Assembly: GCA_029934265.1 (NCBI GenBank) | Contig: JAOZMN010000016.1 | Coordinates: 1-18,024 of the forward strand | Origin: Bacteroidales bacterium | GTDB lineage: Bacteria > Bacteroidota > Bacteroidia > Bacteroidales > JAADGE01 | DNA: 18,024 nt | Reading direction: 5' to 3' | Part shown: positions 1 to 8,154 of the stretch, one piece after another | Layout: the number at the start of each line of letters is the position of its first letter | Position numbering within the stretch: position 1 is the first letter of the stretch | Program-made: the position numbers and the translations under genes | The notes under the pieces: model-generated | The model's input: the letters and a program-made list of their open reading frames with translations, nothing else | Told to the model about the DNA's origin: nothing | Database searches by the model: none

Positions 1-207
1 TTTTCGCACAACAAAGATAAGAAAAACAAATTTAGAATAAATCTAAATAAGACACGAAAACAGTTAATTTACACAAACTTGAAAGTGTCCTTAGTTCATT
101 GCAAAGTCAACCCTTACGAAGTATGGATAAGCGAAAGTAATGTTGTTACAATGAAAGTACTCGGCTCTGACGGTCAATACTATAATTGGCAATATTATCC
201 GTACTAA
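1..207 (+). CDS. 3' end of an unrecognised protein gene (truncated by window edge)
   Basis: Frame 1 is open from the first base and stops at TAA 205-207, giving the last 68 residues of a protein whose start lies outside the window. The visible part is basic at first (KDKKNKFRINLNKTRK) and ends in an aromatic-rich stretch (DGQYYNWQYYPY). I recognise no domain. The frame is supported by the terminator hairpin 23 bases after the stop and by the convergent arrangement with the next gene. It could instead be a chance open frame, because only 207 bases are visible. Confidence 0.5.
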   Translation, partial: FSHNKDKKNKFRINLNKTRKQLIYTNLKVSLVHCKVNPYEVWISESNVVTMKVLGSDGQYYNWQYYPY

Positions 208-223
208 AAAATAAGTTTTCAAT

Positions 224-260
224 AAAAAAAAGACTGCTCGAAAGCGGTCTTTTATTATTA
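224..260. terminator. Bidirectional intrinsic terminator between convergent genes
   Basis: An 8-bp stem, AGACTGCT (231-238) with AGCGGTCT (243-250), has one G-T wobble and a CGAA tetraloop. It is flanked by an A run (224-230) and a T-rich tail (251-260), so it can work on both strands. It lies between the stop of the + strand partial gene (207) and the stop of the - strand lipoprotein gene (273), where a shared terminator is expected. Confidence 0.8.
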
Positions 261-272
261 AAGTGAAACTTC

Positions 273-3107
273 TTATTTTTTCTTTTTAACTCTGATATTC
301 AAATCTTTAAACCTTATTTTCCAATTAATTTCCGTTGCAAAATTTTCTTTTATTTCTATGGGATTATAATAAATAAGTTTTCGTTCAGGCTGTAATTTAT
401 CAAAGAAATTTCCTCTATCCTGAATATCATTCATATTTTCATCATAAAATATTTCTAACGAATATTTTCCTGGGTTTATATATTCAAGAGTAGTATCAAG
501 ATTTTCTTTAATAATCAATTTCTTTATAATATAAGCTTTTTCATCAAGTAATTTAATTACCACCTGTCCTTTAAGTAATTTTGAAAGCAAAACAGAATCT
601 TTAATATTCTTGCCGGAATAAAAATTATTTTCGGCTATTTGTGCTATGTCGGAAAGTTTCAATATTATTTTTCCGTAAGATTTTGAAGACCTAACTGTAA
701 AATCTATTATTTTTTTTCTGTTATATAAAGAAAAAATATCCTCATAAGCAAAAGAATCCACAACCGCTTTATAGGAAACACTGTCTTTCCAAGCATAATC
801 AATAATGTATTTTCTGATAGTCGATGAATCTTTCATAAATTTAAAATTCACAGGCATTTCAACAGATGCCGGTATTTTTTGCTTTTTGTTTTCGTCCGCT
901 TTTTCGGGAATTGTCAAAGCAACTTTAAATGTATCCGTTTTTGTTTCCTCTGCCTCATCTCTGTTAATAAACGGATATTTTACAGTAAAAATTAAAGTAT
1001 CTTTCTTATATATTTTTTTATCCGAAAAAATAAAATTAACGGTATCTTTCCCTTTATTGATATTTTTTTTAAGTTTTTTATCATTCCCGAAATTAATCGG
1101 AATAAACTCCAAACCGTTTGATAATTTTTTATTGAAAATAATGGAAAGTTCTTTTGTTTTTATCCGTTCTGCACTTTTAACAAATTGTAAATCAGGTTTA
1201 TACACAGCCTCGACGGTATCAATAAACATCACTTCATTTTGTAAAGTATCCGTAAAATCATACATTTTCACTATCAAAGACAAAGTGTCAATATTTCGGA
1301 AACTTGTATCTTTTAAAGTCAGTTTTGCTGTACTCGAATTTTTATTGTAAGAAATATTAAAAACATCTTCCGGAAGCGAATCTTTATTAATAATACTTCT
1401 TGCCGTAAATCTACGAGTTATCGGTTTTATAAAAGATATTTTTACTGTATCTTTTTTACTTCTTACAAGAGAACTAATTTCTTGTTTTTGAATTGAAACA
1501 GACAATGAATCTTCAAATTTTTGTACTTGATTTAAGAAAAAATCATTATCGTAATCCAAAAATAATTTTATTGTATCGAGTTCGATAATTTTTTCATCTG
1601 TAATTTCACAAAATACAGAATCTCTATTTTCTGTGTATGTACTTGAATACCAAATATCCGGATTCCAATAATTAAGAAACCGCAAACCAATATCATCAAT
1701 AACCGGGCGCTTAAAAACAAAAAGCAACATATCGTTATCAATCCGTCCGGAAAATTCTATTTTTTGCGTTCTGTCTTCATAAAATGCGGTATCCACAATT
1801 TCAAAAAATTCTATTTTTGAAGTATCGAAAGAACTTATCGGATTTTGAGTTTCAAAAGTATATGGTTTATATAAATGTTGGTCGCCTTTGGGTAAAATAA
1901 AATTTAGATATTTTTTCTTAGGAATAGTATCAATATTTTCTTTGTCTTTTTTCCTTTTTATACTTTTTTTCTTTTTCCTGACAACCAATTCTACCGTATC
2001 CGTTTCTTTTACATAATTTTCCAAAGAATCCAAATTATAAATTGAATTTGTAAAAATTAATGTATCCGTATTATAAATTTCCGGTTGCGAAATCCAAAGA
2101 ATTACCGTATCTCCTCTTGCATTTTTCTCTATTATCGTCTTTGAAGCCGTATAATTTGAATCCGAACAATTAATCAAAACGGTATCTTGTGCGATATTGT
2201 AAATAAATCGAAATTTACCTTTCCCTAATCTTTCCGACTTTTTAATATACTGTCTTTCAGGCTTTTCCAAAAAACTAAATAAATATAAACTATCCGGCTT
2301 GTAAATATTTTTTTTCGTTACTATTACAGAATCTTTCAATAAAAACCCGATAGAATCACCGGTTGCCTTATCGTGCAAAATTGTACCTTCCGGAATTGTA
2401 TCATAATGAATATCAACGGTTACTTCCGGTATTATGAAAGAATCGAGGAAAGCAATTTTTTCATTCGGCAAGTTATACAGATAATTATCATCGGCATCAT
2501 TGAGGGCAAATATTCTGTATTTTCCCGTTTTTATAAAATCAAAATCGAAATTTCCGGAAGTATCTGTTTTTGTTATATAATAAGGTGTGTCCAAAAGCGG
2601 AGTAGAATCTTGCCACGAGCGATAAAGCATCACTTTGTACCTTTCGGCATTAGTCAGATTAAATGCGTCTGTAAGTTTTCCGGCTATGCGAAACGAATCT
2701 ACAATTTCGCCGGTCGAAAACACAAATTTAAAATCAAGCAACGGATTGCCTTCATGGAAATCCTTAATTGCATCACCGAAAGTAAAACTGTAAGTTGTAG
2801 TATCTTGCAACTCTTCATTAAGTTTAATAACAAAGTTTTTTTTCTTTATGGAAAATTTTGGTTTTTCCTTCAAGGGAGGCGAAGATATAAAAGCCTCTTC
2901 TACTCCGGCAAGCTGAAAAAATTCATCGAATTGAATAATTATTTTATCACCGGAAAAATTATTTCCTTTATCCGGCGGATTGCTCGCCAGCATTTCCGGC
3001 GGAATAGAATCCATATCGCCCCCGCTTAAACTACCGATATTTGCACAGGAATAAAATAAAAGACCGATTATCGAAAGTATTATTAAAAAAACTATATTTT
3101 TTTTCAC
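273..3107 (-). CDS. Large Ig-like (Big_5/SbsA-type) domain lipoprotein
   Basis: 944-residue predicted lipoprotein. A hydrophobic signal segment (residues 4-20) ends in FYSC, making Cys21 the likely lipidation site; the residue at -3 (Phe) is loose for a lipobox, as often in Bacteroidetes. Residues ~35-133 (from PPEMLASNPPDKG through a KIIIQFDEFFQL strand) resemble the bacterial Ig-like Big_5/SbsA domain found at the N-terminus of many Bacteroidetes cell-envelope lipoproteins. Residues ~138-215 look like a second beta-sandwich (GKLTD ... DTSGNFDFDFIKTGKYRIFALND). The C-terminal ~60 residues repeat that flavour (PGKYSLEIFYDENMNDIQD). A Lys-rich stretch near residues 378-400 is probably a linker. 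The family is known, but its molecular role is not. It is probably monocistronic, with its own promoter upstream and the shared terminator downstream. ATG at 3107 is chosen because it directly begins the signal peptide. Confidence 0.85.
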   Translation of the reverse strand: MKKNIVFLIILSIIGLLFYSCANIGSLSGGDMDSIPPEMLASNPPDKGNNFSGDKIIIQFDEFFQLAGVEEAFISSPPLKEKPKFSIKKKNFVIKLNEELQDTTTYSFTFGDAIKDFHEGNPLLDFKFVFSTGEIVDSFRIAGKLTDAFNLTNAERYKVMLYRSWQDSTPLLDTPYYITKTDTSGNFDFDFIKTGKYRIFALNDADDNYLYNLPNEKIAFLDSFIIPEVTVDIHYDTIPEGTILHDKATGDSIGFLLKDSVIVTKKNIYKPDSLYLFSFLEKPERQYIKKSERLGKGKFRFIYNIAQDTVLINCSDSNYTASKTIIEKNARGDTVILWISQPEIYNTDTLIFTNSIYNLDSLENYVKETDTVELVVRKKKKSIKRKKDKENIDTIPKKKYLNFILPKGDQHLYKPYTFETQNPISSFDTSKIEFFEIVDTAFYEDRTQKIEFSGRIDNDMLLFVFKRPVIDDIGLRFLNYWNPDIWYSSTYTENRDSVFCEITDEKIIELDTIKLFLDYDNDFFLNQVQKFEDSLSVSIQKQEISSLVRSKKDTVKISFIKPITRRFTARSIINKDSLPEDVFNISYNKNSSTAKLTLKDTSFRNIDTLSLIVKMYDFTDTLQNEVMFIDTVEAVYKPDLQFVKSAERIKTKELSIIFNKKLSNGLEFIPINFGNDKKLKKNINKGKDTVNFIFSDKKIYKKDTLIFTVKYPFINRDEAEETKTDTFKVALTIPEKADENKKQKIPASVEMPVNFKFMKDSSTIRKYIIDYAWKDSVSYKAVVDSFAYEDIFSLYNRKKIIDFTVRSSKSYGKIILKLSDIAQIAENNFYSGKNIKDSVLLSKLLKGQVVIKLLDEKAYIIKKLIIKENLDTTLEYINPGKYSLEIFYDENMNDIQDRGNFFDKLQPERKLIYYNPIEIKENFATEINWKIRFKDLNIRVKKKK

Positions 3108-3154
3108 TTTTATTTAAAACTTATTGTTTTTGGATTGAAATTAAAATTCTTTGT

Positions 3155-3185
3155 TTTGCAAAAGTAAGTATTTAGCTTAAATTTG
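3155..3185 (+). promoter_or_regulatory. Candidate Bacteroidetes promoter for the ferredoxin-phosphatase unit
   Basis: TTTG at 3155-3158 and TAAATTTG at 3178-3185 are 19 bases apart. They match the TTTG / TAnnTTTG consensus of Bacteroidetes promoters. The implied transcript start is near 3192, leaving a leader of about 80 bases before the ferredoxin ATG. The match is by eye in AT-rich DNA. Confidence 0.45.
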
Positions 3186-3189
3186 CAAC
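3159..3189 (-). promoter_or_regulatory. Candidate Bacteroidetes promoter for the Ig-like lipoprotein gene
   Basis: Read on the - strand, GTTG (3189-3186) is followed after 19 bases by TACTTTTG (3166-3159), which fits the TTG / TAnnTTTG consensus. It overlaps the + strand promoter almost completely, so the two divergent transcription units would compete for the same 35 bases. Confidence 0.42.
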
Positions 3190-3270
3190 TTATAAAAAGC
3201 GGTCGCACAAATTAAAATCCGAACTCACACCTTACACAAAAAGAGCGGCTGCTTTTTTTATTTTTTATTT

Positions 3271-3504
3271 ATGATAAGAATATTTCATCAAAAAGAAAAA
3301 TGTATAGGTTGCGCTTATTGTGAAGAAGTTGCCCCGAATACTTGGAAAATGAATGAAAAAGACGGGAAATGTATATTAATAAATTCGCACTCGAAAAAAA
3401 ATATTTATATGCTTATAACTTCCGATGATGAATATGAAAGTAATTTGGAAGCTCAAGAACTTTGTCCTGTTAATATAATACGTGTCGAAAAAATTAAAAA
3501 ATGA
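3271..3504 (+). CDS. Single-cluster ferredoxin
   Basis: 77-residue cytosolic electron carrier. Cys11, Cys14 and Cys17 (CIGCAYC) and Cys65-Pro66 give the ligand pattern of monocluster [4Fe-4S] ferredoxins of the Thermotoga/Bacillus type; Cys34 is extra. The length is typical of the family. The stop codon overlaps the start of the next gene (ATGA, 3501-3504), so the two are probably translationally coupled and co-transcribed from the promoter at 3155-3185. The redox partner cannot be told from the sequence. A 3Fe-4S cluster is possible, but all four canonical Cys are present, which favours 4Fe-4S. Confidence 0.85.
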   Translation: MIRIFHQKEKCIGCAYCEEVAPNTWKMNEKDGKCILINSHSKKNIYMLITSDDEYESNLEAQELCPVNIIRVEKIKK

Positions 3505-4145
3505 AGCCGAACAAACAAGAAATTACAGACATCGTAAATGATAAATATACTAAAATATCAGAAGTAAGGAAACTTATAAAGCTTTTAATTCAAATTTCCT
3601 ATACCGAAAATGATATTCCTTTTTTATTGGAAATTTTACGCTCAAAAGAAAAAGAACTTCGCAAAATATACAGAAGCAAAGAAATTAATTTTATTCCGAT
3701 AAAAAACGGCTTCCTTTCAATCGGCGGTCGTCCCGGCTCTGGTAAAATTGAAATGCTTAAAAATACAGGTATTACAACTGTCGTAACTTTATTGAAAAAA
3801 ACAGAGAAAAATGTAGATAAATTAGGTGAACTTATCCTAAAACAAGAAATGACGTGGATTCACTTTCCGCTTTCTGCATCAGAACTGCCTTTGGACGATG
3901 AATTTACAAAAAATATAAATAGTCTTTATGATAATATAATAAATCTTCTTTCAAAACAAGAAAAAATATTCATTCATTGTGCCGCCGGCATTCACAGAAC
4001 AGGCTCATTTACAAATGGATTGTTACAAAAATGCGGTTTCTCCAAAAATGAAGCAAAAGAACTTATATATAAAATGAGACCCGTAACCGGCATAGAAGCT
4101 GTCCCGAAACATTGGAAGTGGAGCGAAAAAGTTATTGGAATTTAA
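3501..4145 (+). CDS. Tyrosine/dual-specificity-type protein phosphatase
   Basis: 214 residues. The P-loop signature HCAAGIHRTG (His159, Cys160 nucleophile, Arg166) is the CX5R(T) motif of Cys-based phosphatases. The preceding core (NGFLSIGGRPGSG ... TTVVTLLKK ... WIHFPLSASELPLD) matches the compact dual-specificity fold, and Asp132 or Asp133 is a candidate general acid. About 65 N-terminal residues are helical, charged and lie outside the core. There is no signal peptide, so it is cytosolic. It overlaps the ferredoxin gene by four bases, so the pair is a transcription unit. Substrate unknown: phosphoprotein, nucleotide or sugar phosphate are all possible. The stop is directly followed by GGTCTTC, a motif repeated after other stops in this window. 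Confidence 0.82.
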   Translation: MKPNKQEITDIVNDKYTKISEVRKLIKLLIQISYTENDIPFLLEILRSKEKELRKIYRSKEINFIPIKNGFLSIGGRPGSGKIEMLKNTGITTVVTLLKKTEKNVDKLGELILKQEMTWIHFPLSASELPLDDEFTKNINSLYDNIINLLSKQEKIFIHCAAGIHRTGSFTNGLLQKCGFSKNEAKELIYKMRPVTGIEAVPKHWKWSEKVIGI

Positions 4146-4221
4146 GGTCTTCAAGCTGTTTTAGATTGTTTATACACAAAATAAAAAAATAACAATTTCT
4201 TTTAAAACGCTCTTTTTTTTC

Positions 4222-4229
4222 TAATTTTG
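4222..4229 (+). promoter_or_regulatory. TAnnTTTG element upstream of tRNA-Arg
   Basis: TAATTTTG matches the Bacteroidetes -7 element and lies 16 bases before the first tRNA base, as expected for a tRNA promoter. Only a weak T-rich counterpart of the -33 TTTG (around 4196-4204) is visible. Confidence 0.45.
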
Positions 4230-4245
4230 TACAAATTTTTTAATT

Positions 4246-4317
4246 GCCCCTGTAGTTCAAGGGATAGAATAGTAGTTTCCTAAACTATTGATACAAGTTC
4301 GAGTCTTGTCGGGGGTA
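4246..4317 (+). tRNA. tRNA-Arg (anticodon CCT)
   Basis: A full cloverleaf can be drawn. The acceptor is GCCCCTG with CGGGGGT (two wobble pairs, including the terminal G1-T72). The D stem is GTTC/GAAT, the anticodon stem is GTAGT/ACTAT with loop TTCCTAA, and the T arm is ACAAG-TTCGAGT-CTTGT. Anticodon CCT (4279-4281) reads AGG. The discriminator is A73, the usual arginine identity base. CCA is not encoded. The gene has its own promoter element upstream and a strong terminator directly downstream, so it is a stand-alone tRNA gene. Confidence 0.93.
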
Positions 4318-4323
4318 CTGTCC

Positions 4324-4358
4324 AAAAGCCTGTATTTTAATCAAATATGGGCTTTTTT
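4324..4358 (+). terminator. Intrinsic terminator of tRNA-Arg
   Basis: A 14-bp stem pairs 4324-4337 (AAAAGCCTGTATTT) with 4343-4356 (AAATATGGGCTTTT), with two G-T wobbles and a 5-base TAATC loop. It ends in a T run (4353-4358). It begins 7 bases after the tRNA. Confidence 0.85.
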
Positions 4359-4369
4359 AAAATGAAGTT

Positions 4370-4490
4370 CGGTGTAAAAAGACCCTTAGGGTTTAATTTA
4401 ACAAGAATTAATAAATCTAAACATCTTATTTACAAATCTTTACTTCAAACCCTAAGGGTCTGCTTACCGAAAAATACCCTTTTTACATCG
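4370..4490. repeat. Nested inverted-repeat island upstream of polA
   Basis: Inner arms: GACCCTTAGGGTTT (4381-4394) and its exact reverse complement (4447-4460). Each arm is itself nearly palindromic around ACCCTTAGGGT. Outer arms: CGGTGTAAAAAG (4370-4381) and CTTTTTACATCG (4479-4490), with one mismatch. The whole is about 120 bases, contains no ORF, and ends 21 bases before polA. It looks like a REP/MITE-type intergenic repeat or an unusually elaborate leader structure. There is no T run to make it a classic terminator. Confidence 0.7.
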
Positions 4491-4511
4491 GTCTTTTAAA
4501 TAAAGAAAACT

Positions 4512-7268
4512 ATGGATAACCCTCAAATCGAAAAAAAACTGTTCTTACTTGATGCTTATGCACTGATTTTCAGAGCTTATTACGCATTTATTAAAAATCC
4601 CCGTTTCAGTTCAACCGGACTGAATACTTCTGCAATTTTGGGCTTTGCTAATACTCTTTTTGAAGTTCTTCAAAAGGAAAAACCAAGTCATATTGCCGTA
4701 GTTTTCGACCCTCCGGCACCTAACTTCAGAAAAAAACTTTTTCCGGATTACAAAGCCCACAGAAAACCGACCCCGAACGAAATAATACAATCAGTTCCGT
4801 ATATCAAAAAGATGATAGAGGGTTTTAATATTCCGGTAATCGAAGTTGAAGGCTTTGAAGCGGACGACACAATAGGAACTCTTGCCAAAAAAGCTGAAAA
4901 AGAAGGTTTTACAGTATATTTGATGACTCCGGACAAAGATTATATACAACTGCTTTCCGATAATATTTTTATGTTCAAGCCCAAAAGAGGAAAAATCGGA
5001 GTCGAAATTGTTTCAGAAAAAACAGCAATCGAAAAATATAAAATAAAATCTGCAAAACAATTTATTGATATTCTTGCTATATGGGGAGATACTGCCGACA
5101 ATATTCCCGGAATACCGGGTATCGGCGAAAAAACCGCTGCCAAATTAATAAGCAGATACGGCAGTATTCAAGGAATTTACAATAATCTGACTCTTATAAA
5201 AGGAAAGCAAAAAGAAAATATCATAAAAAGCAGAGAGGCAGTTAAACTTTCCGAAAAACTTGTAACAATAGTATTAGATGTTCCTGTAGAATTTAATGCC
5301 GAAAATTGCAAATATACAACACCGAACTACGATGAACTAAGTTCACTTTTTAAAGAACTCGAATTTAATGCTCTTGCAAAAAGAATAATCCCTACCAAAA
5401 ATCCGGACGGAACAAGAGAACAGCCCGAAAATGTAACAAGCGGAACAACAGTATTTTCAACAATAAAAAATACCGAACACAATTATATTTTTGTCGATAC
5501 AAAAGAAAAAAGAGAACGTTTAATAAATAAACTTTCTACTTTGGAAGAATTTTGTTTCGATACAGAAACCACAAGCACCGAAGCCGTAGATGCAGAACTT
5601 GTCGGAATTGCATTTTCGTACAGAAAACACGAAGCATATTATGTGCCTGTCCCGGAAAATGAAGATGCAGCCTTTTTTCTTATAGAAGAATTTAAAGAAG
5701 TTCTTGAAAACAATAAAATTACTAAAATCGGACAAAATATTAAATATGATATTACAGTGCTTGCCAATTATGATATTTTTGTAAAAGGTAAACTTTTCGA
5801 TACCATGTTGGCACATTATTTATTGGCTCCGGAACAAAGGCACAATCTTACAAAACTTAGTGAAACATACTTGAATTATACTCCTGTTCCAATAGAAGAA
5901 CTTATCGGAAAAAAGGGAAAAGACCAACTCACAATGCGTTTTGTCGATGAGTTGAAAATAAAAGAATATGCCGGTGAAGATGCTGATTTAACTCTTCAAT
6001 TAAAACACATATTAATTAAAGAACTCGAAAAAAATAATTTAACAAAACTTGCCGAAAACATTGAATTTCCACTGGTTTATGTGCTTTCGGATATGGAAAG
6101 AAACGGTGTTAAAATCAATACGGAAAAACTGAATAACTACGGAAAAGATTTAGAAAAACAAATAGCCGGTATCAAAGCCAAAATATACGAATATTCCGGT
6201 GAGGAATTTAATATTGCTTCTCCAAAACAACTCGGTGAAATATTATTCGATAAACTTAAAATTACCGACAAGGCAAAACGCACAAAAACAGGTCAATATT
6301 CAACGGCGGAAGATATTCTTCAAAAATTAAAATCGAAACACGATATAATTATACAAATATTAAAATATCGTTCGCTTTCCAAACTATTATCTACTTACGT
6401 TTTGGCATTACCGAAACTTGTAAAAATCAAAACCGGTAAAATTCATACTTCATATAATCAGGCTGTTACTGCAACCGGAAGATTAAGTTCTACAAATCCG
6501 AACTTGCAAAATATCCCTATACGAACTCCGGAAGGCAGAAAAATAAGAGAAGCATTTATTGCTTCCGACCAAAATCATATCCTGCTTGCCGCCGATTACT
6601 CGCAAGTAGAACTCCGAATAATGGCACATCTGAGCAAAGACAAAGGAATGCTGGAAGCCTTTAACAACAAAGAAGACATACATAGTGCAACTGCCGCCAA
6701 AATTTACAAAATTCCTTTGGAAGAAGTTACAAAAGAAATGCGTAACAATGCAAAATCTGCCAACTTCGGTATAATTTACGGAATTTCAGCTTTCGGATTA
6801 TCCGAAAATCTCGAAATTTCACGCTCGGAAGCCCAAAAGTTAATTGACGGATATTTTGAAAGTTATCCGGAAGTTAAAACTTATATGGATAAAAGCATTA
6901 AACTTACTCATGATAATTCTTATGCGGAAACTCTATTGGGCAGAAAAAGAATGCTTTACGGAATAAACTCCGAAAGAGCTGTTGAAAGAAGTAACGCCGA
7001 ACGTAACGCAATAAACGCCCCGATACAAGGAACGGCGGCTGATATTATCAAAATTGCAATGATTAATTGTTTCAATAAAATAAACGAAAAAAATCTAAGC
7101 TCAAAAATGATACTTCAAGTACACGATGAACTCGTTTTTGATGTACAAAAAGATGAACTCGAAACCGTAAAACAAATTGTAATTTCCGAAATGGAAAACG
7201 CATACAAATTACTTGTCCCGCTTGTAGTAGATACAGGAACCGGAGAAGATTGGTTACAAGCACATTAA
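4512..7268 (+). CDS. polA: DNA polymerase I
   Basis: 918 residues, the normal length for three-domain Pol I, which does Okazaki-fragment maturation and excision-repair synthesis in the cytosol. The 5' nuclease domain (~1-290) has DAYALIFRAYYAF, EADD (117-120), TPDKDY and the helix-hairpin-helix GIPGIGEKTAAKL. The 3'-5' exonuclease domain (~325-510) keeps all catalytic residues: Asp350 and Glu352 (FDTET), Asp413 (KYDITVL) and Tyr486/Asp490 (YAGED), so proofreading should be active. The polymerase domain has motif A ADYSQVELRI (Asp695), motif B from Arg744 to Tyr756 with Lys748 and Phe752, and motif C VHDE (Asp872). Phe752 matches the E. coli Phe762 position. ATG 4512 is chosen because the family N-terminus follows at once. 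It lies just after the inverted-repeat island. Confidence 0.98.
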   Translation: MDNPQIEKKLFLLDAYALIFRAYYAFIKNPRFSSTGLNTSAILGFANTLFEVLQKEKPSHIAVVFDPPAPNFRKKLFPDYKAHRKPTPNEIIQSVPYIKKMIEGFNIPVIEVEGFEADDTIGTLAKKAEKEGFTVYLMTPDKDYIQLLSDNIFMFKPKRGKIGVEIVSEKTAIEKYKIKSAKQFIDILAIWGDTADNIPGIPGIGEKTAAKLISRYGSIQGIYNNLTLIKGKQKENIIKSREAVKLSEKLVTIVLDVPVEFNAENCKYTTPNYDELSSLFKELEFNALAKRIIPTKNPDGTREQPENVTSGTTVFSTIKNTEHNYIFVDTKEKRERLINKLSTLEEFCFDTETTSTEAVDAELVGIAFSYRKHEAYYVPVPENEDAAFFLIEEFKEVLENNKITKIGQNIKYDITVLANYDIFVKGKLFDTMLAHYLLAPEQRHNLTKLSETYLNYTPVPIEELIGKKGKDQLTMRFVDELKIKEYAGEDADLTLQLKHILIKELEKNNLTKLAENIEFPLVYVLSDMERNGVKINTEKLNNYGKDLEKQIAGIKAKIYEYSGEEFNIASPKQLGEILFDKLKITDKAKRTKTGQYSTAEDILQKLKSKHDIIIQILKYRSLSKLLSTYVLALPKLVKIKTGKIHTSYNQAVTATGRLSSTNPNLQNIPIRTPEGRKIREAFIASDQNHILLAADYSQVELRIMAHLSKDKGMLEAFNNKEDIHSATAAKIYKIPLEEVTKEMRNNAKSANFGIIYGISAFGLSENLEISRSEAQKLIDGYFESYPEVKTYMDKSIKLTHDNSYAETLLGRKRMLYGINSERAVERSNAERNAINAPIQGTAADIIKIAMINCFNKINEKNLSSKMILQVHDELVFDVQKDELETVKQIVISEMENAYKLLVPLVVDTGTGEDWLQAH

Positions 7269-7321
7269 ACAATGAACAAATTACAATGTCTAATTTACAA
7301 TAAATTTTTTTAGCTCAAAAT

Positions 7322-7894
7322 ATGTACACAGGAATAATTCTTGCAGGAGGAAAAAGCAGTCGAATGAAAACAGATAAGGCTGTAATGACTCTTGGTAACA
7401 AGACTTTAACAGAACATATTTTTTTATTATTAAAATCTTTTTGTAACCAAATTCTTATAAGTACCAATAATCCGGAAAATAAAATACCCGGTTGCACTTC
7501 CGTAGAAGACGAAATTGAAAATATCGGTCCTATCGGAGGAATTTATACTTGCTTGAAAAAATCAAAAAATGAAAAAAATATTATAATAAGTTGTGATACT
7601 CCTTTTGTTTCAGCCGATTTAATAAAACTTCTTATAAATAATTATGAAAAAGATTTAATATTAATTACCGAATATCAAGAAAAAACATATCCGTTTCCGG
7701 GAATTTATCCGAGAAAAATTATTGAAACTATCGAAGAACAAATCAAAATTAATAATTACAAAATTAAAATGTTGATCGAAAAATGTCCGCATAAAAAAAT
7801 TCATATTCCTGAAAAATCCGATTTTTTGAAAAACAATTTTCTCAACCTAAACAGTATATCCGACTATAATAAAGCTCGAAAAATATGGCAGTAA
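7322..7894 (+). CDS. mobA: Molybdenum cofactor guanylyltransferase
   Basis: 190 residues, close to the usual ~195. It transfers GMP from GTP to Mo-molybdopterin to make the guanine dinucleotide cofactor. Signature motifs are LAGGKSSRMKTDKA (8-21, nucleotide-binding loop and Lys), GPIGGI (~69-74), CDTPFV (metal-binding Asp, ~91-96) and a C-terminal NLNSISDYNKA that corresponds to the N-x-N-T-P-x-D end of MobA. No signal peptide; cytosolic. It follows polA by 53 bases and overlaps moaD by 10, so mobA and moaD are co-translated. Alternative: a related NTP-transferase (MocA/GlmU-like), made unlikely by the adjacent moaD and moaE. Confidence 0.92.
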   Translation: MYTGIILAGGKSSRMKTDKAVMTLGNKTLTEHIFLLLKSFCNQILISTNNPENKIPGCTSVEDEIENIGPIGGIYTCLKKSKNEKNIIISCDTPFVSADLIKLLINNYEKDLILITEYQEKTYPFPGIYPRKIIETIEEQIKINNYKIKMLIEKCPHKKIHIPEKSDFLKNNFLNLNSISDYNKARKIWQ

Positions 7895-8127
7895 AAATAA
7901 ATATATTAGTATTCGGCAATATTGCCGATATTATAAATAAAAGCGAATTTCAACTTGAAAATATTAATAATATTACAGAGTTGAAAACATTTTTGTTCGA
8001 TAAATATCCCGATTTAAAAGAAAAAACTTTTAAAATTTCCGTAAACGGAGAAATGACAAATTCCGATACGCTGAATTTATCCCAAAATGATAATATTGCA
8101 TTATTGCCACCGTTTGCCGGAGGGTAA
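7885..8127 (+). CDS. moaD: Molybdopterin synthase small subunit (sulfur carrier)
   Basis: 80 residues with a beta-grasp, ubiquitin-like pattern (MAVKINILVFGNIADII ... DNIALLPPFAGG). It ends in Gly-Gly, which is adenylated and thiocarboxylated to deliver sulfur to precursor Z in complex with MoaE. Length and the PPFAGG end are canonical. ATG 7885 lies inside the mobA 3' end (10-base overlap). The stop codon is followed directly by GGTC, like three other genes here. Its partner moaE is downstream, but the two are separated by an inserted four-helix-bundle unit. Confidence 0.93.
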   Translation: MAVKINILVFGNIADIINKSEFQLENINNITELKTFLFDKYPDLKEKTFKISVNGEMTNSDTLNLSQNDNIALLPPFAGG

Positions 8128-8154
8128 GGTCGGTATTAACTCTTTTGATGAATT

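Noticed and set aside
805..3029. Two open frames of 181 and 218 codons on the + strand opposite the Ig-like lipoprotein gene
   Set aside because: They lie fully antisense to a gene with a clear signal peptide and domain. Their sequences are low-complexity (Phe/Ser or Ile/Arg-rich) with no domain and no promoter.
3241..3262. Terminator-like AGCGGCTGCT plus T run just before the ferredoxin ATG
   Set aside because: The stem is only 3 bp (AGC/GCT). The T run is probably just the AT-rich leader usual before Bacteroidetes start codons.
7269..7321. Separate promoter for mobA in the polA-mobA gap
   Set aside because: The 53-base gap has only AT-rich degenerate repeats and no TAnnTTTG element.
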